DNA of 64,000 nucleotides from Saprospiraceae bacterium (GCA_016717265.1 JADKFX010000001.1:3112501-3176500), one strand, 5' to 3'; positions 1 to 8,430 are shown, counted from the first letter of the stretch. Notes: generated by a model not told the origin, from the sequence alone. Translations and numbers: made by a program.

Positions 1-142
1 ATGATCTTAAGCCAAAAGATGTAAATGTTGGCATAAATCGCAAACCGAATTCAGCTTTTTGAGCATCGCTAATAAATGAACTGCATACAAACATAGTCAC
101 AAAAAAAATGCTTGCGTAAATCTTGTTTTCCAAAGTTTTCAT
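1..142 (-). CDS. N-terminus of an exported, probably outer-membrane beta-barrel protein (partial)
   Basis: The reading frame starts with ATG at 142 and runs out of the window at base 1, giving about 47 residues. It begins with a lysine-containing N-region (MKTLENK) and a hydrophobic core (IYASIFFVTMFVCSSFI), and ends in SDAQ, a typical Bacteroidota signal-peptidase I site. The mature start (KAEFGLRFMPTF) has the alternating pattern of a first beta-strand in PorT-like barrels. I infer an outer-membrane or periplasmic protein. The barrel assignment rests on a dozen residues and is tentative; the signal peptide is clear. It is divergent from the gene at 443. Confidence 0.6.
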   Translation of the reverse strand, partial: MKTLENKIYASIFFVTMFVCSSFISDAQKAEFGLRFMPTFTSFGLRS

Positions 143-398
143 AATTAATAATTTAAGATTAGATTTCATCACAAAATTGAGACTATAAAATTTAATCCAG
201 TTACATTCTTAAAAGAAAGAGTTACATTTTTTACATATGACTGTTCAAAAATTTTCAAAGGTTAATTTTGAAAATAAGAATGCACTATATTATTTATACA
301 ATTCTCCGTTTGCAAGTTCTTTGATATTTAACCACAAATGTGAGAAATATGTAAATATTTAATAAATTTATGTAAATCAAACCACCCTTAATGTTAAG

Positions 399-406
399 TA
401 TCTTTG
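399..406 (+). promoter_or_regulatory. -7 promoter box TATCTTTG for the 443 gene
   Basis: TATCTTTG matches the Bacteroidota -7 consensus TAnnTTTG exactly and lies 36 bases before the ATG at 443. No clear -33 TTG was found. The rest of the 300-base gap 143-442 is AT-rich, and I see nothing else in it. Confidence 0.5.
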
Positions 407-442
407 AGAAGTTTAATTTTAAACCAATTAAAAAACAAAATC

Positions 443-598
443 ATGGGAAATTTACTTTATATCATTGCAGTAATTCTGGTCATTGCTTGGCTTATTGGAT
501 TTGTGGGTTACGGAACAGGAGGAATCATTCATATCCTTTTAGTAATTGCGGTAATTGCTATAATCCTTAGAATAATTCAAGGAAAACGGATTATTTAA
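443..598 (+). CDS. Small lmo0937-type membrane protein
   Basis: This 51-residue protein consists of two hydrophobic helices (about residues 3-18 and 23-44) around a glycine-rich turn (GFVGYGTGG), and ends in a basic tail (QGKRII). This is the layout of the lmo0937 family of short membrane proteins, common in Bacteroidota and often linked with envelope stress; no biochemical role is established. I chose the ATG at 443. A TTG at 404 would add 13 polar residues not found in the family, and that TTG lies inside the promoter box. The gene stands alone, with its own -7 box at 399. Confidence 0.75.
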   Translation: MGNLLYIIAVILVIAWLIGFVGYGTGGIIHILLVIAVIAIILRIIQGKRII

Positions 599-774
599 TT
601 AAAACTCAATATTTAGTTCTGAAATTACTAACTGAAAGTAATTTTGTCATTAATATGGCGGGGCTAATTCGTTTTATTATACCAACGGATACTTTCCTTT
701 TATTTTATTCAAACTTTAAAGCATTTAAATCCTAATGATCAAAATGTTGTCAAAGTAAAATACACAATAATCTC

Positions 775-1344
775 ATGAATCCAACAAACATGGCTAACGC
801 TGACAATTCAAATAAAACCAAATGGGGAATTGACCTTGCACATAGTGAATTTGGCTTTAAAGTAAAACATTTAATGATTGCTAGTATTCGCGGTAATTTT
901 AAAGAAGTTGAAGCGAGCATTTATACTACAGGTGAAGACTTCATGACTTCCGAAATTGATCTGTGGTTAAATCCAGCAACCATTGAATCCGGAGATCTTA
1001 AACGCGATGAACATTTAAAGGGTCCGGATTTCTTTGATGTAGAAAACTATAAAGAAATCAATTTTATTGCAAATACATTTGAAAATTTAGATGACGATGG
1101 AAGCTATGAAATGCATGGTGATTTAACGATTAAAGGCATTACAAAAAGAATTAAACTTCAAGTTGAATTTGGAGGTGTTGTAAAAGACCCCTGGGGAAAT
1201 CATAAGGCTGCGTTTTCAGTGCACGGTAAAATCAATCGGAAAGATTGGGGCCTCAACTGGAATGCACCATTAGAAACAGGTGGCATCCTGGTTAGTGAAG
1301 AAGTTTCTATTGTTTGCGAAATTCAATTGGTAAAACAATCTTAA
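775..1344 (+). CDS. YceI-family (polyisoprenoid-binding-like) protein
   Basis: A 189-residue protein of the YceI/lipocalin-like fold. The features seen are the opening WGIDLAHSEFGFKVKHL, a middle FFDVENYKEINF, and the closing strand pattern DWGLNWN...GGILVSEEVSI, all typical of the family in order and spacing. YceI proteins bind long polyisoprenoid or lipid chains in a beta-barrel. Many are periplasmic, but this one has no signal peptide, so it is predicted to be cytoplasmic. The ATG at 775 is used; a second ATG at residue 6 would also give a full domain. It converges with queD and has no operon partner. The ligand is unknown. Confidence 0.85.
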   Translation: MNPTNMANADNSNKTKWGIDLAHSEFGFKVKHLMIASIRGNFKEVEASIYTTGEDFMTSEIDLWLNPATIESGDLKRDEHLKGPDFFDVENYKEINFIANTFENLDDDGSYEMHGDLTIKGITKRIKLQVEFGGVVKDPWGNHKAAFSVHGKINRKDWGLNWNAPLETGGILVSEEVSIVCEIQLVKQS

Positions 1345-1411
1345 TTTTCCAGATGTTTTAAATTTAGATGCTATAGAATTTATAATTTTCTATATCTGCT
1401 TCCTAAAGCTT

Positions 1412-1861
1412 TCACGCTTGATCTTCTATCCTCCATTCCGCATATGAATTAGTTGTTTCATCTAGTCTAATAGCAACTAATTCAAGTTCGTCTGGTATAT
1501 CATTACATATTAGTTTCATAAAATCTATCAATAAATTTTCACAGGTTGGCTGGTCATTTAAAAGTACTAATTTTTCATACCGCTGTCCGATTTTATGAAC
1601 AATTTCCTTATCTTCTTTATCCGATAAAACCAAGCAATGATCAAATTGATCTAGAATTTTCTTTTCAATAAGTTTTTTAATATTTGAAAAATCATATACC
1701 ATACCATCCTTTGGATGTCCATGATTATGCATAATCAAACCTCTAAAGGTAACGGCTAATTTATAGGTATGACCGTGAATGTTTTTACAGGGTCCGTCAT
1801 AACCAAGTAAAGCATGCGCCATGTCAAAAACAAACTTCCGTGTTATTCGTATTCTTTGCAT
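1412..1861 (-). CDS. queD: 6-carboxytetrahydropterin synthase / PTPS family protein
   Basis: A 149-residue member of the 6-pyruvoyl-tetrahydropterin synthase fold. The zinc ligands are visible as His16 (FDMAHAL) and His29/His31 (NIHGHTY), with the catalytic Cys25 four residues before the HGH. The C-terminal ETTNSYAEW carries the pterin-binding Glu region. The C-x3-HGH spacing is, from memory, that of QueD, which makes 6-carboxy-5,6,7,8-tetrahydropterin for queuosine synthesis. It starts only 5 bases after hppD and is last in the hmgA-hppD-queD unit. That context would also fit supply of a reduced pterin for phenylalanine hydroxylase. The fold is sure; the physiological product is not. Confidence 0.88.
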   Translation of the reverse strand: MQRIRITRKFVFDMAHALLGYDGPCKNIHGHTYKLAVTFRGLIMHNHGHPKDGMVYDFSNIKKLIEKKILDQFDHCLVLSDKEDKEIVHKIGQRYEKLVLLNDQPTCENLLIDFMKLICNDIPDELELVAIRLDETTNSYAEWRIEDQA

Positions 1862-1866
1862 ATCTA

Positions 1867-3018
1867 TTATAATGTTCCTCGACGACTTTGTTCCTCTTCG
1901 ATACTTTCAAATAAGGCTTTAAAATTTCCTTTACCAAATGATTTTGCTCCTTTCCGTTGTATGATTTCAAAAAACAAAGTAGGACGATCCTCTACGGGTC
2001 GGGTAAATATTTGCAATAAATAGCCATCTTCATCGCGATCCACCATGATACCAAGCTTATGCAATATCTCCATATCCTCTTCAATTAAACCCACACGTTC
2101 ACCAACCGTATCATAATAATTTCCAGGTACATATAAAAATTCTACGCCTCGTCTACGCATTTCACTTACTGTAAAAACAATATCATCCGTAGCAACTGCG
2201 ATATGTTGACATCCCGGACCTTTATAAAAATCAAGATATTCTTCAATCTGTGATTTTTTTAATCCGTGAGCAGGTTCATTAATTGGAAACTTAATACGGC
2301 CGTTCCCATTCGTCATCACTTTACTCATTAATGCCGTATACTGTGTAGAGATATCTTTATCATCAAATGTTACTAAATTTGCAAAACCCATGACATCTTC
2401 ATAAAATTTGGCCCATTTATTCATACCTCCAAGTTCCACATTTCCAACCATATGATCAATATACTTTAAACCAATTGAATCCGGACAATATTCAGAATTC
2501 CAGGAAACATAGCCCGGCATAAATAGACCTTTATAATTTTTTCGTTCAATAAAAAGATGGATGGTATCACCGTAGGTATGAATTCCAGATTTAACAATTT
2601 CTCCATATTCATCTTTAACTACAGAAGGCTCTAAGAATGATTTGGCACCTCGGGAAACTGTTTCTTCATAAGCCACTCTGGCATCATCAACCCAGAGTGC
2701 TATATACTTTACACCATCCCCATGAATCCGTATGTGATGAGAAATTTCACTATCCGGATTAAACGGTGTTGTTAATACTAATCTTATTTTATCTTGTTGC
2801 AAAACATAAGATGTTCGATCTTTATTCCCGGTTTCTAATCCAGAATATGCCAATGATTGGAAACCAAATGCAGTTTTATAATAATGAGCAGCCTGCTTTG
2901 CATTCCCTACGTATAATTCTACGAAATCGGTCCCATTAATAGGCAGAAAATCTTTTGCTTTTGCAAATATTTTATCACCAGCATAATTATAATTCTGTAC
3001 AGTAGTGAGATCTTTCAT
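1867..3018 (-). CDS. hppD: 4-hydroxyphenylpyruvate dioxygenase
   Basis: This non-haem iron(II) enzyme converts 4-hydroxyphenylpyruvate to homogentisate in tyrosine breakdown. The 383-residue protein has the two vicinal-oxygen-chelate halves (about 30-160 and 185-355). The three predicted iron ligands are His189 (YIDHMVGNV), His272 (GCQHIAVAT) and Glu351 (FFEIIQR). The active-site lid sequence near the C-terminus (GAKSFGKGNFKALFESIE) is also present, and the length is normal for the family. It follows hmgA by 53 bases and precedes queD by 5, consistent with one transcript for tyrosine catabolism. Confidence 0.96.
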   Translation of the reverse strand: MKDLTTVQNYNYAGDKIFAKAKDFLPINGTDFVELYVGNAKQAAHYYKTAFGFQSLAYSGLETGNKDRTSYVLQQDKIRLVLTTPFNPDSEISHHIRIHGDGVKYIALWVDDARVAYEETVSRGAKSFLEPSVVKDEYGEIVKSGIHTYGDTIHLFIERKNYKGLFMPGYVSWNSEYCPDSIGLKYIDHMVGNVELGGMNKWAKFYEDVMGFANLVTFDDKDISTQYTALMSKVMTNGNGRIKFPINEPAHGLKKSQIEEYLDFYKGPGCQHIAVATDDIVFTVSEMRRRGVEFLYVPGNYYDTVGERVGLIEEDMEILHKLGIMVDRDEDGYLLQIFTRPVEDRPTLFFEIIQRKGAKSFGKGNFKALFESIEEEQSRRGTL

Positions 3019-3071
3019 AAAGTCAATTTATCTTATAATTAAATATAATATTATACCTTGAATCCTTTGTA

Positions 3072-4244
3072 TTAAACAAAAGCGGGTTCTTCTAACCAAG
3101 ATTTATAATAATCTTTAACTTCGATTTGCATCGCATCTTTTGTAATACTAACCGGGCTAAATGGATCAATCATTACAGCTAATTCTTGGGTCTCTTTTTT
3201 ACCGATACTGCGTTCAATAGCACCTGGATGTGGGCCATGAGGTATACCTGAAGGATGCAAGGTCAATTGTCCTTTTTGAATATTATTCCGACTCATAAAA
3301 TCACCATCAACATAATACAAAATTTCATCAGAATCGATATTAGAATGGTGGTAAGGAGCAGGAATAGCATCCGGATGATAATCATAAAGCCGCGGTACAA
3401 AAGAACAAATTACAAATCCTTTAGCCTCAAACTGCTGATGAATCGGTGGAGGCATATGAATTCTTCCAGTAATTGGCTCGAAGTCAAAAATAGAAATACC
3501 ATAAGGATAATTATAACCATCCCACCCAACAACATCAAAAGGATGATTTGCATATAAAAAAGGATAAATCATACCTCGCTTTTTGATACGCAATAAAAAC
3601 TCCCCTTCTTCATCATGCGTTTCTAGATTTTGTGGCAACTTAAAATCGCGTTCACAAAATGGAGAGTGTTCAAGATATTGGCCCATATTATTTCGATATC
3701 GTGAAGGGGTTCTAATAGGCCCATGAGACTCAACGATGAGATGTCGGTTTTCGGTAGTATCAAATTCCATCTGATATACTGTTCCTCTGGGAATAATTAA
3801 GTAATCCCCATACTCAAAGGCAACCGTTCCGTAACTTGAAATTAAACGCCCTGATCCCTGATGAATAAAAATCATTTCATCAGCATCTGCATTCTTGAAA
3901 AAATAGGAATCTAGATTCGCATTCGGAGCTGCAATACTTACAGACATATCATGATTTAAAAACAATGTTTTTCTACTTTCTATATAATCAGCATGCGGCA
4001 AAACCTTAAAGCTTGAAAAACTCAATGCTTGTAAATTATCTTGTATGGCAATTTCAGGTCTTATGGACCAAGGTTTTCCAATCTGGCGTACCCTTGTGGG
4101 TGGACGAAGATGATATACTAATGACGAAGTAGATGAGAAACCTTCTGTTCCAAATAACTCTTCATGGTATAAACTACCATTTTTTTGACGAAAAACTACA
4201 TGCCTTTTGTGGGGTATTCTACCCTGCGTATGATAAACTGCCAT
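3072..4244 (-). CDS. hmgA: Homogentisate 1,2-dioxygenase
   Basis: A 390-residue cupin-type iron dioxygenase that opens the ring of homogentisate to maleylacetoacetate. It starts in the family manner (MAVYHTQGRIPHKRH). The catalytic cupin holds PYHHSNIDSDEILYY and GIPHGPHPG, which give candidate iron ligands His299 or His300, Glu307 and His336. The frame is open upstream to a TTG at 4328, but those 28 extra residues do not resemble the family, so the ATG at 4244 is used. It is the first gene of the hmgA-hppD-queD unit. Maleylacetoacetate isomerase and fumarylacetoacetase, needed to finish the pathway, are not in this window. Confidence 0.94.
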   Translation of the reverse strand: MAVYHTQGRIPHKRHVVFRQKNGSLYHEELFGTEGFSSTSSLVYHLRPPTRVRQIGKPWSIRPEIAIQDNLQALSFSSFKVLPHADYIESRKTLFLNHDMSVSIAAPNANLDSYFFKNADADEMIFIHQGSGRLISSYGTVAFEYGDYLIIPRGTVYQMEFDTTENRHLIVESHGPIRTPSRYRNNMGQYLEHSPFCERDFKLPQNLETHDEEGEFLLRIKKRGMIYPFLYANHPFDVVGWDGYNYPYGISIFDFEPITGRIHMPPPIHQQFEAKGFVICSFVPRLYDYHPDAIPAPYHHSNIDSDEILYYVDGDFMSRNNIQKGQLTLHPSGIPHGPHPGAIERSIGKKETQELAVMIDPFSPVSITKDAMQIEVKDYYKSWLEEPAFV

Positions 4245-4556
4245 ACAAGATTTTTTACATCGCAAATAAACTATTTTACTACCTATGAAGGTATGATCAA
4301 CATCATTATATAAAATGACCTTGATCAACCTAAAAGAAGATATTCAATTAGAAATTCAAAAAAAATAAAATTTGTTAAATCCAATAAAAACATTTAGACA
4401 CAAAAACAAAAATATTATCCATTCCATGAGCTAAAAAATAAATATACTTATAAATTCAATACCCCAATAATACTACTCTAATTATACGTTTAACCAAAAT
4501 ATAAATAGCTTTAAGAATCTGTAAACAATTTAATATTGCTTGCTGTTATTGAGTAT
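4245..4556. other. Divergent intergenic region between hmgA and an FMN reductase gene
   Basis: This is an AT-rich spacer of 312 bases with no plausible gene. The octamer TGATCAAC occurs twice in the same orientation, at 4294-4301 and 4322-4329, upstream of hmgA. No perfect TAnnTTTG box was found for either gene. Confidence 0.4.
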
Positions 4557-5111
4557 ATGAAAATACTTGCATTTGCTGGAAGCAATAGTGTCCAGTCTAT
4601 CAATCGGAAACTTGTTATACATACACTTACTTATTTTCAAAATATAGAAATCAATCTTTTAGATTTAAATGATTATGAAATGCCTTTGTTTTCTGTCGAT
4701 CGACAGTTAAAGGATGGATTTCCTCAAAAAGCCTATAATTTTCTTGCACAAATAGAGTCTTGTGATGCTATAATTCTATCATTAGCCGAACATAATCGAT
4801 CTTATACCGTAGCTTTTAAAAACATATTTGACTGGTGCTCCAGAATTGATATTAATATTTTTAAATCAAAACCGATGTTTATCATGAGTACTTCACCGGG
4901 AGGCTTTGGCGGCGGCAACGTAATGGCTGCGGCGATGGCTTTCTTCCCTAAATGTGGCGCTGAAATTATTGAAAGCTTTTCGCTTCCATTATTTAATCAA
5001 AATTTTAAGGATAAAATTGGGATAACCAATGAGGAATTAAAAGATCAATACGAAACTAAAATAAGCAATTTTAAAAACAATCTCGAAAATCAAAAATTGC
5101 TAATAACTTAA
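4557..5111 (+). CDS. NADPH-dependent FMN reductase family protein
   Basis: A 184-residue flavodoxin-like oxidoreductase. The N-terminal beta-strand and phosphate loop read MKILAFAGSNSVQSINRKL, the usual FMN-phosphate site. A second loop, STSPGGFGGGNVM (about residues 112-124), matches the SPGGxGG segment of NAD(P)H:FMN/quinone reductases such as ChrR/YieF. The frame is open upstream to 4536, but the family begins exactly at MKI, so the ATG at 4557 is used. The likely reaction is two-electron reduction of FMN or quinones by NAD(P)H; the substrate cannot be read from sequence. It stands alone between divergent hmgA and a GNAT gene. Confidence 0.85.
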   Translation: MKILAFAGSNSVQSINRKLVIHTLTYFQNIEINLLDLNDYEMPLFSVDRQLKDGFPQKAYNFLAQIESCDAIILSLAEHNRSYTVAFKNIFDWCSRIDINIFKSKPMFIMSTSPGGFGGGNVMAAAMAFFPKCGAEIIESFSLPLFNQNFKDKIGITNEELKDQYETKISNFKNNLENQKLLIT

Positions 5112-5260
5112 GTTTGTAATCAAATCAAAAACCACTAATTTTATAAAATCCTGAACAGACATGATGAAAATTATTTACTTTGAAAAAATAATTAAAATCA
5201 AAATTATCAATACCTAGTAAGTTCTTATAAAATTATTAATTATGTTTAATTCCTGATCGC

Positions 5261-5719
5261 ATGGCAACTATCATAGATTTTAACCCAACCAATAGAAGCG
5301 CTATTAAAACTTTAAATATCGAATGGCTTGAAAAACACTTTAGTGTCGAACCCTTAGATCTTATTCAACTTTCTGATCCAGAAAATGAAATTATACTTAA
5401 AGGCGGTCATATTTATTATGCCAAGATGAATAATGCTATTGCTGGGACTGCCACCCTTCTTAAAATAGATGAATTTACATTTGAGTTAGGCAAAATGGCG
5501 GTTACAGAAAATGCGCAGGGAAATGGCATTGGAAACAAATTAATAGAACATTGTTTGCAAAAGGCCAAGGAATTAGGGGCAAAAAAAGTCATCCTCTTTT
5601 CAAATACAAAATTAATTCCAGCTATTAATCTATATAAAAAATATGGCTTTAAGGAATGTGAATTTAACAATTCACATTACAAAAGATCAAATATTAAAAT
5701 GGAACTTTGTTTAACTTAA
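5261..5719 (+). CDS. GNAT family N-acetyltransferase
   Basis: A 152-residue single-domain acetyltransferase. Motif A is present as ELGKMAVTENAQGNGIGNKL, with the acetyl-CoA pyrophosphate loop QGNGIG at residues 86-91. Motif B follows as AINLYKKYGFKE. The acceptor amine is unknown. The DUF1272 gene starts 13 bases after its stop, suggesting a two-gene transcript. Confidence 0.88.
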   Translation: MATIIDFNPTNRSAIKTLNIEWLEKHFSVEPLDLIQLSDPENEIILKGGHIYYAKMNNAIAGTATLLKIDEFTFELGKMAVTENAQGNGIGNKLIEHCLQKAKELGAKKVILFSNTKLIPAINLYKKYGFKECEFNNSHYKRSNIKMELCLT

Positions 5720-5732
5720 ATAATTTTACCAT

Positions 5733-6023
5733 ATGCTAGAAATAAGACCTATTTGTGAAAATTGCGGAAAGGACTTAGCAAATGAAAGTAAGTTTGCAAT
5801 GATTTGTTCTTTTGAATGCACCTTTTGTTCAGATTGTGTTGCCAACATCCTATTCAATGTGTGCCCTAACTGCGGAGGAGGATTTGAGAAAAGACCACAT
5901 CGACCAAAGGAAGCTTTATTAAAATACCCCCAAAACCCAGAAAGGTATTTCAGACCAATAAACTTAAATAAATTTAAAATTACCTTTATAAAAAATAACA
6001 ATATAGATCCAAGTGAAAGATGA
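5733..6023 (+). CDS. DUF1272 cysteine-rich (zinc-ribbon-like) protein
   Basis: A 96-residue protein that begins with the DUF1272 signature MLEIRPICENCGKDL. It carries eight cysteines in four pairs: C8/C11, C25/C29, C32/C35 and C44/C47. The last pair is in CPNCGGGF, followed by the family's KRPHRP segment. This strongly suggests two bound zinc ions. No function is established for DUF1272. It lies 13 bases behind the GNAT gene, and a hairpin terminator follows at 6082. The tail after residue 70 is less conserved in type and rich in Asn and Lys. Confidence 0.85.
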   Translation: MLEIRPICENCGKDLANESKFAMICSFECTFCSDCVANILFNVCPNCGGGFEKRPHRPKEALLKYPQNPERYFRPINLNKFKITFIKNNNIDPSER

Positions 6024-6081
6024 AAGCAGATCCAAATTTTATTGCAATTTAAGACCTAAAAACAAAATCCAAAGAAAACTA

Positions 6082-6108
6082 TAATTGCGTCTCACCGCAA
6101 TTAATTTT
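6082..6108 (+). terminator. Hairpin terminator after the GNAT-DUF1272 pair
   Basis: TAATTGCG (6082-6089) pairs perfectly with CGCAATTA (6096-6103) around the 6-base loop TCTCAC, followed by ATTTTG. The T run is short, so termination strength is uncertain. Confidence 0.5.
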
Positions 6109-6180
6109 GAAATTAATATAATTATTGATCACCATATTGCCAGACAAGACTTCCAAATAGGAACTTTAAAATGATAATAA

Positions 6181-6756
6181 ATGCAGCCACTTGTTGATTT
6201 TGAAATTCTATCAAACAAACAATTATCAAATTTATGTAGAAAGCATGGGCTGCTTTCTTTCAAACAAGCAGCTATATATATCCAGCAGCTAGCTTACAAA
6301 CGAAATCAAAACAAACTAGAGTTCTCTAGTCTATTTAATGAGCAATGTGGTACCTGTAGTACGAAACATGGATTTCTCAAATTACTTGCGGATGAAAACA
6401 ATTTCAACAAGCTAAAACTTAAACTGTGTATTCTAAAATTGAATTCAAAAAACACCCCAAAAATAGAAGCTATACTATTAAATCATAAGTTAGTATATAT
6501 TCCGGAAGCGCATACTTATCTACAATTTGAAAATCAAAATTTAGATTTTACCTTCCCAAATTCAAATTTTTTTAACTTCAAAGAAGATATTTTAACTGAA
6601 ATTGAAATAAGTCATACTCAAATAGAAGACTTTAAAACAAGGTATCATAAAACATTTCTCGAAAAATGGTTATGTGAAAACGAACAATTAAAACTATCTC
6701 TAAATGAACTTTGGGCGATTCGAGAGCAATGTATTGCGGCACTTTCCACATTCTAA
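6181..6756 (+). CDS. Uncharacterised protein with a Cys-His-Asp arrangement
   Basis: A 191-residue soluble protein without signal peptide or membrane segment. I recognise no named family. The most conserved-looking part is the block CGTCSTKHGFLKLLADEN (residues 56-73), followed by IPEAHTYL (His111) and LDFT (Asp122). A nucleophile-like Cys59, then His111 and Asp122 in that order, each at the edge of a predicted strand, recalls the transglutaminase-like/NlpC papain-fold order. This is an inference from motif order only. The N-terminal half is helical, and the C-terminus contains an FxTRYHKTFLEKWL helix. It stands alone, 157 bases after the DUF1272 gene. Confidence 0.7.
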   Translation: MQPLVDFEILSNKQLSNLCRKHGLLSFKQAAIYIQQLAYKRNQNKLEFSSLFNEQCGTCSTKHGFLKLLADENNFNKLKLKLCILKLNSKNTPKIEAILLNHKLVYIPEAHTYLQFENQNLDFTFPNSNFFNFKEDILTEIEISHTQIEDFKTRYHKTFLEKWLCENEQLKLSLNELWAIREQCIAALSTF

Positions 6757-7303
6757 ATTGCGAGCCTGTATATTACCATTGGAAGCAACTAAAATACAAA
6801 TACTTTAAATAATCTAAGCGACCTGAAGCATCTCTTAGAATAAAATCAAATATTCGATTACAGCAAGCCATGAAGTCATAATAGTTTGGTTTTTTGCAAA
6901 CTAAATTAGCAGCTAAAAAGTATACTTAAAGTCCTGGGTGAATAGCTTATTGACAAAAAAAACAGCTCTGTTAAGAATCAGACTATTCTAATTCATAAAT
7001 TCTCATGGCAAATAATTTATAATTTTACCATGAAATAGATTCTTTATATTTTTAAAATTGAACAAATTACAATACCCTATTCTGGAACGCTCTAATGATG
7101 CTTTTGGTTTTTAGAATGAATCTAAAAGAAGTACAAATAACAAGCTTAAAATAAAAAATAATTATTAGTAATTCCTGCTAATATGGTCATTCTATCTTAT
7201 ATTTGTTTTTGTAGAGATTAATCAATTCATTCAAATTAAAAATTTGAAAACTGAACCGTTTTATACTTAAATTTTATTCATTCATAAAATAAAATATAAT
7301 AAA
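6757..7303. other. 547-base gene-poor stretch
   Basis: It is AT-rich, with stop codons in all frames and no open frame of plausible length. Apart from the -7 box at 7198 I see no hairpin, repeat or RNA gene. The region does not resemble a recognisable decayed gene. Confidence 0.5.
7198..7205 (+). promoter_or_regulatory. -7 promoter box TATATTTG for the repeat lipoprotein
   Basis: This is an exact match to TAnnTTTG, 98 bases before the ATG at 7304. It implies a leader of about 90 bases, long for this window. No clear -33 TTG was found. Confidence 0.4.
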
Positions 7304-8407
7304 ATGAAAAAATCAAGAAATTTACTTTTTATACTCGTTGGACTTCCAGTTAGTATATTCATGTTTTCATTAAGTTCTTGTAATGAGAACAAACCAACTC
7401 AAAACGAAACTAAAATTCAAGAAGTGCCAAAACCTGCAGTCCCAACTGAAGTTATTTGGCATATTAAAGCAATCCATCCAGAGGGAAAATTATTAGATGT
7501 AAAAGCATTTGATAAAGATGGTAAAATTTATGATGTAAAAGCGATCGTTGAAGAAGGAAATTTACACCTTATCGACATCAAAGCTCTTCTGGGTGTTAAA
7601 AGGCTACCTGTCAAAATGCTAGCAAGTGCTGATAAATATGCACCTGTAAAAGCTATTGGCGAAGATGGAATGATCTATGATATTAAAGCAGTCGGTTCAG
7701 ATGGTGAAAAGTTAGATGTGAAAGGTGTCAGTAATAACGGAAAAATTGTCAATATAAAAGCGGTGAATAAGCAAGGTGCTTTTTATGGAATCAAAGCCAT
7801 TTCACCAAATGGACAATTCTATGATGTGAAAGGAATAAAAATGACGAATGATAAAATAGAAGGCAAAACCAATGGGGTCGATATTTATGCGCATATTAAG
7901 GCAATACCACAAACAAACGGATCTAAAATTGATTCCATTTGGCATATAAAGGCAATTCACCCCGATGGAAAAATATTAGATGTTAAAGCGATTGATAAAG
8001 ATGGGAAAATTTATGCTGTTAAAGCGATCGTAGAAGATGACAATCTACAATTAATGGATATTAAAGCTTTAGTTAATGGAAAATTACTTCCAGTCAAAGT
8101 GATCTCCAGTGAAGATAAATACAACCCAGTGAAAGCTATAGGCGAAGATGGAATGATTTATGATATTAAAGCATTGACTTCAGAAGGCGAAAAACTTGAT
8201 ATTAAAGGAATTAACCGAGCTGGAAATATAATTAATATTAAGGCAATCGGTAAGGATGGGCAGTTTTATGGTGTTAAAGCAGTATCCCCAGCAGGTAATT
8301 TACATGATGTAAAAGGAGTAAAAATGACAAATGATTTGGTTGAATCCAAAGTAAATGGAGTCGATGTTTTTGCACATATCAAAGCTTTACCAGAAGTTAT
8401 ACAATAA
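7304..8407 (+). CDS. Lipoprotein built from duplicated (V/I)KA repeats
   Basis: A 367-residue protein. A hydrophobic N-terminus ends in a lipobox LSSC with acylated Cys26, followed by a Pro/Asn/Gln/Glu-rich linker to about residue 49. The rest is two large units that both open with IWHIKAIHP (residues 51 and 212), a period of 161 residues. Inside each unit, short steps of about 20 residues recur, of the form (D/G)(V/I)KA(I/V) followed by a Gly-containing turn such as DGKIYDVKA. This suggests a beta-solenoid or propeller-like surface protein. I do not know its function or partner. It has its own promoter and a good terminator, so it is a single-gene unit. Confidence 0.8.
   Translation: MKKSRNLLFILVGLPVSIFMFSLSSCNENKPTQNETKIQEVPKPAVPTEVIWHIKAIHPEGKLLDVKAFDKDGKIYDVKAIVEEGNLHLIDIKALLGVKRLPVKMLASADKYAPVKAIGEDGMIYDIKAVGSDGEKLDVKGVSNNGKIVNIKAVNKQGAFYGIKAISPNGQFYDVKGIKMTNDKIEGKTNGVDIYAHIKAIPQTNGSKIDSIWHIKAIHPDGKILDVKAIDKDGKIYAVKAIVEDDNLQLMDIKALVNGKLLPVKVISSEDKYNPVKAIGEDGMIYDIKALTSEGEKLDIKGINRAGNIINIKAIGKDGQFYGVKAVSPAGNLHDVKGVKMTNDLVESKVNGVDVFAHIKALPEVIQ
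7454..7936 (+). repeat. Intragenic tandem repeat, unit 1 (483 bp)
   Basis: This is the first copy of a 161-codon unit in the (V/I)KA lipoprotein. Positions 7658-7690 match 8141-8173 in unit 2 with one difference in 33 bases, at a spacing of exactly 483. Confidence 0.8.
7937..8404 (+). repeat. Intragenic tandem repeat, unit 2
   Basis: This is the second copy of the 161-codon unit, ending with the protein (156 codons present). It keeps the same order of landmarks as unit 1: IWHIKAIHP, KIYAVKAIVE, VKAIGEDGMIYDIKA, and VNGVD...AHIKA. Confidence 0.8.
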
Positions 8408-8430
8408 AAAATATTTAAATTCTTTAAAAT

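Noticed and set aside
1368..1391. AT-rich hairpin between convergent YceI and queD genes
   Set aside because: The pairing ATAGAA/TTCTAT is short and without a clear T run; chance is likely in this composition.
4245..4328. 28-codon N-terminal extension of homogentisate dioxygenase
   Set aside because: It needs a TTG start, and the extra residues do not resemble the family, whose members begin at the equivalent of MAVYHTQG.
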